A stretch of DNA of 64,000 nucleotides from Nipponacmea schrenckii. Its lineage: Eukaryota; Mollusca; Gastropoda; Lottiidae. Position numbers and translations under genes: made by a program. Numbering within the stretch: position 1 is the first letter of the stretch; each line of letters opens with the position of its first letter. The stretch covers positions 42,352,602 through 42,416,601 of the forward strand of contig JAUJPP010000003.1 in the NCBI GenBank assembly GCA_030562195.1, written 5' to 3'. This document shows, piece after piece, positions 9,952 to 20,709 of this stretch. Below the pieces are notes generated by a model. That model saw only the letters and a program-made list of their open reading frames with translations, searched no databases and had not been told where the DNA came from.

Positions 9952-12631
9952 AGAAGTAGTATATCCATATATCTTGTGTATTTTAATGTCTATATGTTCA
10001 GATATGTTCCCTTTGATCCACAATTGTGGACATAGCCCATAGCAACAAAATCTTTGATAGATCTAGATTTTATTCCTCAACCAAATAGATTCATTGAAAG
10101 AAAAGACAATTTGCGGTAAAAACAGGTTTGTATGTATCTTGATTGCTATTTTTTTTATATTTAATTATAGACAAACAGACTTCTCATTCTGAAAAGTGTC
10201 TTGAATAACAAATTAAAGCTGCATGGGATGAAATATAAGGCTGTGACTGAACCATATTCCAAATTGTATTAGAATGTTCTAGGCAATTTACTCATAAAAA
10301 AATAGTTATTGAAATTGATAAAAGGAAACTATTTGTCTTGGATGTGCTACTTCAGTATATCATTACCATTAAGATTGTAGCCTTGACAAGAGCTTAAATG
10401 GTTGTTAGAATCAATATAGATATTGTTATTGATGTGGTTATTATGATGTTAGTTGATAATGTATTTAAGTTAAGTATATTGATAATTGATGATCTATTAT
10501 CATCTCTTCATAAGCTCTTTAAACTAATTATTACCTTGCATATAATAAGAGTGATTATCATTGTGAAAGGTACTGAGTACTATTATCATAGGTTGGACAT
10601 TGTAATGCTACCCTCTTTTTGTCTGTCAACAATTGACTTTAAGGATGATGGAATTTGCCAGATGTTTATGCAATTGTCCGTGTTAATGTTTAGATCCATA
10701 AGATGCATAAGGTACAATTTAACTAAAATTGATATAGTTTCAACTTATCAAAAACATGTCATTCAGTGTCATATACAAATCTTACTATCATATACTGAAA
10801 ATATGTTACATGTAGCCCCTGAATGCAGAAGCGGCTATTTACTTTGTCAGCTTATAAACTGCATAATCTCATACCTGTTTCCATTTCAAAATGTTCATTT
10901 ACATATAGAATCAACTGAGAGCAACCTTGAGAACATCAGTTAAATTGACATTTTAGTGAGAAAAAAAAATCAAAAATGATTATTCAATGCTAACAAAAAG
11001 TGATAAATCTGTGTACCGGTACTTTAGGAAAGAGGTGGTTGATATGTTAATTATTTTTTACTTTTGATTGTACAGAAATCTACTCTGGTTTACAACCGTA
11101 AAAAAAGGTTTCTTACCGGTAGTCATCATTCCTATGATTATCACAAAGTAGAAATGATATTGTATTATAATAATTAACCATTGGCGAAGTTGTCTATCTG
11201 AAATTTACTTAATGTGTATTGATGGCTATAATGGTGTCGTAGATACTAAAAGTGTGATAACAGTTTCTGTGAGCTGAAAGTTTTATGATTAGAAATCAGA
11301 GGATGCAATCTCTTTAATACAGTATAAGATTTTAAAGTCTGAAATAGATCAGAAGATAATCTATCTTGTAAATTAGAAGGTAGAAGATTTCCCAATGGAC
11401 TAGGGTTATTGTATGAATGATATCTTGAAGTAGAATAAATATAGGTTTAATATACACATATCTGTGATATTTTTCTCATATTATACATGTTTTATTATTC
11501 TCTAAGGCTTTTCATATCTTCTTATATTTACTCTAGGGACGTCTATAAGGTTATTTCTTCATTACTATTCATAACCTGTCACTTAGAGCACAAATTAAAT
11601 ATTTATATATTTTATCTTTGAATTTCCATAAAAACAATCAGAATTGTAATAAATATTTAATTTAGATTGTTTTTATATTGAGAAGCTGTCTTACTGACAT
11701 AGACAAGTACCAGAATTTATAACATTTACTCTCACTTAGATGTAATCAATTCCAAATGATCAATGTTTTCTTTTGTTATAAATTCCACTTTCTTCAATGT
11801 AGATTCCTCAATTATACATTACACTTATTAGTTAATAGTGTTGCACTTAAACATAAAGTTACATTGATAATTTAAAAAGATAACTTAAAATATAAAGAAT
11901 AAGAGAACTCACTGTCCAACATTTCTCTGAAATTAGTAGACCTATATAAATTTTAGATGCAAGTTTGTGTGAAAGTATATGTGATGAACTAAAAATTCTT
12001 CATATTTAATATTGGGAGTAAAGGTTGTAACTTTGTACTAATGACAAAGTTACGAAAGCACAGGCACAGGACTTATAAGTTTAATGTTCCTTTTGCTAAA
12101 TAAATAAAACGTGTGTTAGCAATTAAGTGATTAGGGTGATTAAAAAGTAACAAGATACTATCCAATATAAGACTTGTACATGATAAAAATCATTGATTGA
12201 AAAAATTACGATGCTAATATGCAATGAAATAAACGTATAAATCTTCTTGGACCTAATAAAGGAATTCACAAATAAATAACTAAAACATTACTGAAACAGT
12301 TGTCTGTCATAAAATTTTCTGGAATAAGAAAGAAGACAAAAAGCGATTAATGGCTATATTGTTTCATACTGTTATATAAAAATTGATATATTTTTTATGA
12401 AACTGTTACATCAGGCTGCATCATCGGTGCAAACTTTTTTAATGTAGGTAATCTGAAATTTAAAGAAAGAGGAACTCCTGGTGTGGAATTATTAAAATGA
12501 GAAGTAAAACTAATATTGTTTTAAAAATAAAAAAAATAATATAAAATGAAATGATATATTTGACAATGATAAAATGGATATCATGAGAATTGGTATTGAA
12601 ATTTACAAACAGAAACTATTGTCATGAGAGA
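9952..12631. other. Unassigned A+T-rich stretch
   Basis: No gene is recognised. It contains one long open frame on + (10401-10943, from the first ATG) with Ile/Leu/Val-rich, repeat-free translation and no recognisable motif, no neighbouring exons and no clear start context. I treat it as probably fortuitous. Two short CCGGTA palindromic patches (near 11016 and 11115) are present. Otherwise I see only A/T-rich sequence. Confidence 0.4.
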
Positions 12632-13420
12632 TTAAGACTGTGTTAATTTCGGCAATCTACCATGGACAAGGATGTCATTTAGATTTTTATTTCTTTTGTA
12701 GGCAATGACTAAATCATTTTTAAAGACAGTGGGAAATTTTTGTTGTAGATCCTTGTAGAAATGTTTGATTTTTGGAGGAGCTTGTGAGGTTGTACTGTTA
12801 AACTGAATAACGAAGGGTATAATTTGAAAATCGAATTGAATATTAAGTCCGGATGGGTGCAAAGTTTGCAGTTTATTGATCCAGAAGTTTTCTCGAATAA
12901 GGCGAACTTTTTTTGGTTGAATATTTGGTTGGTTAAAAATTTGTTCAATTGGTGTGATTTGTAGATGGCTTATATCATGATCTGGTTGGTTGAAATGTCG
13001 TGCTACTGTTTTATTTGGTTTATTGAGATTTATATCAGATTTATGTTGAGAAAAACGTGTTCTAAGATTGTTTTTAGTCTCACCAATATATTGTTCGTTA
13101 CATTTTAAACAGGAAATAAGATAAATGATATTTTCACTCGTGCAGGTTAATCTTTCATTGATGAAGAAAGTAAGATTGTTAGCTTTATTTGAAAATCTGT
13201 CACAAGGAAGAAAATAAGGGCAAGTACCACAGCGAGAACCATTACATGGGGTAGCAACATTGTTAGGGTTGTGGAAAGTCAATATGTTTTCTTTTGCTCG
13301 TATTTCAGCAACAGTAGAGCTCTTAATACTTCTAAGATATCGCCTAGAGTATCATTTTGGGTGAAACTCTATACATGCTTCTAATTTGGTAACTGTAAAA
13401 TGCCTTTCTAAATCAACAGG
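12632..13420 (-). pseudogene. Penelope-like element, GIY-YIG endonuclease remnant
   Basis: Read on the minus strand, the frame encodes a Cys-rich knuckle (C..SRCGTCPYFLPC), then YLISCLKCNEQYIGET with the GIY-like and YIG signatures, a following R...H, and RENFWINKLQTLHPSGLN near the C-terminus. This is the C-terminal endonuclease module of Penelope-like retroelements. The frame stays readable from 13420 (PVDLERHFTVTKLEACIEFH) but has a TGA at 13352-13354. The readable region is capped by another TGA at 13421-13423. No reverse-transcriptase motifs are visible upstream, so the copy is 5'-truncated and inactive. The longest uninterrupted part is 12632-13351. Confidence 0.8.
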
Positions 13421-13423
13421 TCA

Positions 13424-15399
13424 AATTAAAACTCATTCATTCTGTATGTCCAGTTTCTGATGGAAATGCAGGATTTAGAATTTGATGGATTTGGTTACCA
13501 TTCAATGATCAACCTGGAATATCCTTCATGGACATGTTGACTGCTCACTGAAGGCTTAGTTGAAGACACTTTCAAGATCTAGAACCACTTTTGGCAGAGG
13601 GTAAATAATAATTGCAAGGTGAACAAAATAAATAATTTTATTGTGGAATTTTAAACAAAAATAAAATAGTTACATAATGGAATGTACAAATTTACAACCA
13701 ATATTCCACATAATTCAACATTTTAATAGCAAACAAACAAATTAATAATCCAAGTAGTTAACTTTGATACCATAATCTTAAAACAAAAAATTCTTAACAA
13801 CATTATGTCATTATACCTTAATTGCAAGCAAAACAAAATAAATATATCGCTGAACAGTATTATTTATCATGTATCTAGTTATTGAAGATCAAATTCTGTG
13901 GTTCAATATATATCATAAATATTGTTTTCAACAAGTTTTATGGTGTAAAATATAGGTAGGCTAAGGGTAAGGTTAGTGTCAGTTAAGTTTTGACAAATTC
14001 TTAGTAAGTTTGAATCAAGCTTACTTGAGGAATATAATAGTATAAAAACAATAAAGTATCCAATGAGATTCTAAATTCCAATCTATTAATATTGACATAA
14101 TGACACATAGTTACCATACTATTGGCTTGCATAAATTCATGGTGATATAAATACATCTTTAGTTTTTTAAATGGATCATGATACACCTGTTTAGCTTCAA
14201 GCATATTATACATTTATAATCAATATCTAATGATACATAGCAAGTAAAATATGATTGATTATTAATGATCAATTATTATTAAATTTTCAATTCTAAAATC
14301 AATTTGTCTTAACTTGAGGGCAAATATAAAACAGTTAGTTTTTGTTCATTTGCCTTTTGAACATTTCAGACAATTTCAATGTAGTTGTAGAACTAGATAT
14401 TTCACAAAGTCACTCTTACTATCTGTGATCTATCAATTATTTAGAAGTGAATTTGATCCATTAAAATTTTTAAACAATGAATATTTTAAATTTTTTACAT
14501 TTAGGCAGAAAATCACTTAAAGAAAAGAACATTTGATGAAGTAATTAAAAAACCTAGAATATGTGTTACATATAGATAAAATTAGATAATGGATCTAGAT
14601 CTGCATCTTAATTCATACGAATCTCACATGTTAGCAAAAATAACATATTAGAGACAAAGTTTTCTAAAAAAAATTTTGAAAAAATGATGAAAAGTAATTT
14701 ATGTAAAACAATAAAAAAAAAGAATAAAATAGTTTTAGTTATTTGGTTAATAAGTATAACATAAAAATCTTTTTAAAAAAAACAACATTCATAATAACAA
14801 TTGATGTGGAATGTGACATTAAAATCAACAAATAATAACAATTGATGTCCAATACATTTAATATTAGCAATAAAAACAAAAAAGTTGTTATGACTGATTT
14901 GAATGATAAAAAACTATATTTGCACATAATTAGCTCCAGATAATATTTCAATTTAGAGTTATTTGATTCTTTAATTTCTTTTGATAAACAACATCAATAA
15001 TAAAACCTTTGAAATATAAAAGTTGATCATATACACATTAAATTCAACAATAACATAACATAGCACATTAAATGAGACATATTTTCATAAATATAGCATC
15101 AGATCTTTATAAAGAGAGCTTGTTTTAGCAAACCCAGCTCCATAGATTGAAATTCAAACCACTGCCATGGCGACAATAATATAATTGGTACTGAACTAAA
15201 ATTATTGTCCCAAAACAATTTGTACATGTGTGACCTGTTTTGAGATTTCAATTTAAAAAAAGTGAAGAAACACCTCTAATGGACCTTATAACTGAATGAT
15301 AGAGGAACACAACTAGCATTTGACGAGGAAAATGAACTCCCAAAAGCACTTTTATATCATCCCTTACCATTGTATAGCCACACACTCAAAATTAACGCA
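13424..15399. other. Non-coding stretch downstream of the glycosyltransferase
   Basis: A+T-rich, no convincing exon on either strand. It may hold the 3' untranslated region of the minus-strand glycosyltransferase. One minus-strand AATAAA (seen as TTTATT at 13637-13642) is a possible polyadenylation signal, but it would give a long 3' UTR. Short frames at 14001-14213 and 14739-14951 have no protein character. Confidence 0.35.
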
Positions 15400-16854
15400 T
15401 TAGTTATGTTTGATATTAGATCTGTTACTATTTGTATTAAAATCCAAATGAAAGTATTTTGTAACCTTTTCAAATTCATCTTTAACATCATCATAATAGT
15501 TAAACATAGTTTCATCTTTTATATATTCTGAACATCTCATTCCAAAAGTTCCCATACATTTTCTATAATGGTGTAAAAAGGCTTTTTCTGGTGCATATTT
15601 TAACACTGTCCACTTTTCTTCGTTTTGTTTACTTATATGATGAATACCAATCTCAAAAATACGATATGGCATAGCCATTACTTTGGTTCTGACATGACTA
15701 TATAGTTTAGAACGTGATGTCAATCCCATGATTTGTAGTCCAGAAGGGTGAGGTTTCTGTAAATTAGGATCAAAGAAAGCACTGGAGAAAGCTATGCCAC
15801 AATATTGGTCTTTAAATTCGTCTAGAAATACATCTTTCCAATATTTCATGTTAGTATGTGGTATTACAAACTCATCAATGTCATTAAAAAATACATATTT
15901 AATAGTACCCATAGTTCTATATAGACAATCATTATGAGCAATTAGTTGTCCATGGTACCATATACTATTCTCACCAACAGGAATTGACCATGGAATAGTT
16001 TCAACTATACCTTTCTTCATATAATAATTCAATATTTCTTTCATTTCATCCGAAATTTTATTGTCATAGAAGTAGAATTTTTGAGCACCAAGAACTTTTG
16101 ACAGTTCAATAAATTCTATAAGTTTTGCACCAGGTATATTACCAAATAAAGGAGAAATACAAATTCCAAATTGTATTTGCTTGTCTACAGGTTGAACTTT
16201 TATCACAGGAAGAACAGCTTCTGAGGAAGATCTAACATTTTTAGTTGAGACATGAAGAGGACATGATACAGTGAGGTTTTTTGGTAGTAAACAAGAATAA
16301 ATATATCCACCATATTGTTTATTATGATTTTCACACATCTCATATTGTTTAGCTAAAACACTATAAGATTCTGTATGACAAAATATTGGAACTGTTTTCC
16401 TTGTCTTATCTACAATAGTCATGATACGGATATAAACATCAGATTTCCTATCATCCAGAAATGCTGAAAAAACAAAAATTCCGGAATCTATTTCTTGAAA
16501 TTTATTCTTCTCCAAATTCTCATGGCCATATTTTAAACAATCACCATCAAAATACTGAGACTTCTTCTTAGCGTTAAGGATAATTCTGGTTTGGTTTACT
16601 GCAAGTTGAAATTGGTTGATATCTTGAGAAAGTTGTTGAATTTCTTTCTGTGTTTGAACCCACCGTTTTAACTTTTGAATATTAGAATTTTCTGTATGTT
16701 CATAACGTAGTTTTAAATCATTTTCTAACACAGTAGTAGTATGATCAGTTTGAAGACGATTATGTATAAAAACTATCATTCCAATATAAATTCCACAAAG
16801 TAAAAGAATAAATCGATTGAAAGTTATAGATTGTAAACATCCACTCTTCTGCAT
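15400..16854 (-). CDS. Family 92 glycosyltransferase-like type II membrane protein
   Basis: A single uninterrupted exon encodes 484 residues from the ATG at 16854-16852 to TAA at 15402-15400. The frame is open a few codons further upstream, but those lack an ATG. Residues about 12-32 form one hydrophobic signal anchor, followed by a Gln/Leu-rich stalk (about 60-95), the layout of a Golgi type II enzyme. From about residue 230 comes the GT92 (formerly DUF23) domain: FGICISPLFG, KVLGAQKFYFYDN, ENSIWYHGQLIAHNDCLYR, the metal-binding-type motif FNDIDEF (about 323-329), HHISKQ and a Cys-rich end near FLHHYRKCMGTFGMRC. GT92 members transfer galactose to N- or O-glycan cores in C. elegans and relatives; the acceptor here is unknown. 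The intronless structure suggests an expanded or retroposed family copy, but the frame is intact. Confidence 0.9.
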   Translation of the reverse strand: MQKSGCLQSITFNRFILLLCGIYIGMIVFIHNRLQTDHTTTVLENDLKLRYEHTENSNIQKLKRWVQTQKEIQQLSQDINQFQLAVNQTRIILNAKKKSQYFDGDCLKYGHENLEKNKFQEIDSGIFVFSAFLDDRKSDVYIRIMTIVDKTRKTVPIFCHTESYSVLAKQYEMCENHNKQYGGYIYSCLLPKNLTVSCPLHVSTKNVRSSSEAVLPVIKVQPVDKQIQFGICISPLFGNIPGAKLIEFIELSKVLGAQKFYFYDNKISDEMKEILNYYMKKGIVETIPWSIPVGENSIWYHGQLIAHNDCLYRTMGTIKYVFFNDIDEFVIPHTNMKYWKDVFLDEFKDQYCGIAFSSAFFDPNLQKPHPSGLQIMGLTSRSKLYSHVRTKVMAMPYRIFEIGIHHISKQNEEKWTVLKYAPEKAFLHHYRKCMGTFGMRCSEYIKDETMFNYYDDVKDEFEKVTKYFHLDFNTNSNRSNIKHN

Positions 16855-18953
16855 GATTCCAATTTTACACCAGGTCAAACGATGACTAAAAGCTTTTAAG
16901 CCGAATCAACTTTTTCTGTCTTTTTCTTTCATCCACGATTCCATCATTTCCTTGGAATGAATGTAAAGTGATATTAGTGAGGTTGGATGGTATTAGAAGC
17001 ATATAGAATAACAGGATACCATCTGTCTTATTAAGCTACATCTGTAATTAGAAAGAAGACAATATGATTAGGACATGTGGCTGTGTATGCTACAGATAAT
17101 GATTTATCTAGTCATACTCAATATTACCATCTTTATTAATTATTCTCCTTATTAGACATTAATTATTATAATGTCTCCAGCTGCTTAGTCCGTTTCTTGG
17201 TGATTCACTGTAGTGTCTGTTCTAAAACTGAATATTTTTAACTCTTTTTCTAATACATTTTTATTGGACACTATAATTCTAAACTGATTTTTATTAGACA
17301 TCTCAAGTCTAAACTGATTTATACATCTTTATAAGAACTGTCTTATTTTACTCTTCACTGGTCAACAACATACTAGTTTTGTTTTATTTTCACTATATAA
17401 CAACAATCAGCTAACAAGTGACCTTCCTAACATTTAAAAAAATTTCTTACCAAACAAGACTTAACAGTAATTCTTAATCCCTTAATGAAGAGACTGTGAT
17501 TTAACTCGAATAAGATGTATTATATGCCAGGATAAATAACTTACGCATCATAATATCAAGTTTACTTGGTCTATTTAAACAGTTGTTAAACTAATATCAG
17601 TTTTCAGATGTCTTGTACTTTTATATACATTTCCTTTATACATCATAGATTATATCGATATTCAACTCCCAATGTTAGAGACCTCTCAATATATTCTTTA
17701 TTAGCTTTGTTATCAAAAACACAGATCTAAGTATCTTTAAGTATTTTTTTTTACAATTTATATCCTCATTTGCATTAGTGTTTTTATATACCTTGTGAAG
17801 ACAACTTGAAGATTTACTTTCAATATTTGATTTGAGGATACTATGAATTTACCTTCAATACTTATTAGGTTGGATAATACTACCAGTTATCTTCAAATTA
17901 GTTACCTTCATTGCTTACTTGTTTTGGTAATGTTACAAGGTACTTGCAATATTTTTTGGGAGTATGTAATAAAGGGTTCTCAACATTCATTTTCTACTCA
18001 CCAAGAGCTTTTCATATATAAATGACAGTGATCAAATTCCTGGCTTTCTGCTAACACAACTATATATTACATCATCTCGAAACATACATAAACATTAGGT
18101 ATTCTTCTTTTTAAGTCAAGTGTGAAGATATATATTCTTTCTTTTTTTCTTCCTCTTCATGTTTTACTTTAGAATTTTAATCAAGTCATCACTGTTTTCT
18201 ATATATTTTTCTACCTCTTTTATATGGAGACAGATTTTTTTCAGTAGCATGCTTTTTATATGGGAAATATAAGAGGCAAAGTCTAGTTGCTTTATACCAT
18301 ACGGGTGTGGCATAAACAACACTCTAATAGCAAACATCAGACGAACTATTTCATATAATACTACCTCAACAATTTAAAACACCTGTAGACCTGACATGCT
18401 TAAAAAAATATCCTACAACCATACAAAAATGTTCAATGTTAAATGTTTAAATTTGGTAAAGTTAATCTTTAGGTCAACTATTTGAAATAGACAAACACCA
18501 ACAAAATCTCTGTGTTTGTCTACATACCCTCTATTCTTAATCCTGTACAAATCAACAGATTACAATTTTTAACATGGCCAGATACCACAAGTTCAACATC
18601 ATCTTACCTTTTTTAGACTCACCAATTTGAGTTTTTACCATTAAGACATACTTTACACTGATTTTTTTCAAAGAAAATAAAAAAAATCTTTATATTAGAT
18701 TAAGGCAGGAACGATTCAAGGCTATTCTTATCAATGCATTGCATTGGATGAAAGAAATTGGTATATTGGCTTGATACAACAAGAATCCTTATGAATATTA
18801 AAAATTTTGACATCATTATGTACATGTGAAAAAAAAAGATAAAGCAAATTCAAATTTTATTTCTATTCCCATTTAATTCAATTCAACACTACATTTTGAA
18901 GAGAAATGTCTGTCCTCTTTTGTTACAAAGGATAAAAATAGAGATGGTCAGCG
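16855..18953. other. Upstream flank of the glycosyltransferase
   Basis: It includes the presumed 5' UTR and promoter of the minus-strand gene. An acceptor-like tract (minus strand AAAAGCTTTTAG near 16890) could mark a 5' UTR intron. I see no other gene, no RNA gene and no clear core promoter element. Confidence 0.3.
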
Positions 18954-19730
18954 TAATACGCCCATAAAATAATGGCAGCCAATTTGTTTGGGAGGTTGAC
19001 AAGAATCAGTAAATGAAAGATTTTTCTGATTTTAATTTCAGTTCATCCATTGGAATACCCACACCAAGTTTCATGAAAATCCATCAGGAAACTAGCTCTT
19101 AATGTATCCACAATAAATTCAACCATGTTTTAAGAACAAGGGCAATAACTCATAGTAAATTTTTTTTCGATTGGATCTGATTTTCAAATAGGGTTCACCA
19201 TTTTGTTTAAACAAACACTCACACCAAGTTTCATCAAAATCCATCCATAAACCAGCCCTCTATTGTGTCCACAATGAACGAAAACCACTATCAAGAACAA
19301 GGGCAATAACTCATACAAAATATTATGGATTAAACATTGATTTTCAATAGGGTTTATCCTTGAGGGATTACGAACACTTACAAACAAACACTCACACCAA
19401 ATTTCATCAAAATCCATCAAGAAACCAGCTCTCTATCATGTCCACAAAGAATTCCTTTATCACATTCACAACAAAACTTAATTTAAATGTACCATTAAAA
19501 TCCAAAAAAAAACTTTTGCCTCTATTTCCTAATTCAAGAGCAACAAAAAATCGTTATCATTACATTGAACTTAATTAAGACCTCATCAATATAATGATCA
19601 CACCCAATTCAATTAAAAACAAATGAAAAATTTCACCCTCTATTGTAGTCACAAGCCTATTGTAGACGGACAGACAGACTCTAACCCGATGGATCAACAG
19701 CAGAATATACACGACCACATTATAATTAAG
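18954..19730 (-). mobile_element. Pearl-like element C, reversed
   Basis: Left border TAATACGCCCAT and right border TATACACGACCACATTATAA resemble the ends of element A in reverse. The core landmark CACACCAAGTTTCATCAAAA recurs near 19061, 19221, 19394 and (degenerate) 19600, and AAGGGCAATAACTCAT recurs at about 19138 and 19300. The reverse complement gives TTGATGAAACTTGGTGTG and GAGTTATTGCCCTTG, the same core theme as element A. Three to four decayed units of about 160-173 bases are present. Confidence 0.55.
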
Positions 19731-20084
19731 TGTATGAAACGGCATGGACAGTACTATGGCATCTATGGATAACTAAAGAATCAAACATAAAACAGCATTA
19801 CTTAGATTTTATGAAGACATTCATGGAGTTAACAACATTATTTTTATTTAGGTTGAAGGAAAGTAAAATAACTAAGAAGAAAAATGACAATTTAGCAACT
19901 TTTACCTAGGTTTAAAATGAAAATCGTTCACGTATAAAAATTCACCAAAAAATGAAAACATATGACCTACCCAAGCAATAGCTAGTGTGATATAATATAA
20001 TACTAGACAAGTATTTTATGCATCAAAGATAAAATCTATATTCTATATAAAAAACTAAATATCATATTTCAAACTTACCCTGCT

Positions 20085-20709
20085 TTAAAGGGATAATAGC
20101 CGAAACATAAAATTTTAATTTCTCTCAAACTAGACTTATAACAGTATATATCCATCAGTGGACTTACCTGGTGTCCTAACACAAAATCCCTCCATAATCT
20201 GTTAAATCCACAAAATCAAGTAGTAGATTATAAAACGCTTAATATATCCATAAAGTGACTTTCAAATTGTAATTTAAAAGAGGGAAGTAACTCTAACATG
20301 TGGTTTTCCTACGTCCTAGACCTTTCACTTTTGAGTTTATCTTAACATAGTCAGACAATGTACGATATTTAAATTTATGGAAAACTGATAAAAAGCAATT
20401 TATATGATTTTGAATGAATACTCCAACACTGACAAAATATTCAACGAAAATTAATCATAATATTATTTGTTTGTATACACTGAAGAATGATTGCCATAGA
20501 GCGCTTGCGCAAGAATGTTTTAGCTTTTATTTTCAAACTGAATGCAAACATTTCTTGCTAATTTTTTTGAAGAATTCTGAATATAGTTTTATTGTCGCTT
20601 TTTGAAAATTCATCAAGTGTGGGATTCATACTTATTTAACTTATAGTCAATATTAAACACAAATATTAACTATAGGACGAGTGTATTCTAACGCCTATTA
20701 TCCCTTTAA
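20085..20709. mobile_element. TTAA-flanked MITE, copy 1
   Basis: TTAAAGGGATAATAG at the left and CTATTATCCCTTTAA at the right are exact inverted repeats including TTAA. TTAA duplications are made by piggyBac and Kolobok transposases; which one is not decidable here. The interior (625 bases in all) contains the family marker CATCAGTGGACTTACCTGGT. No coding frame for a transposase is present. Confidence 0.7.

Noticed and set aside
10398..10943. 181-codon open frame
   Set aside because: The first codon is not ATG-initiated conserved context, the translation is Ile/Leu/Val-rich with no motif, and no exon or promoter support is visible. Kept only as a mention.
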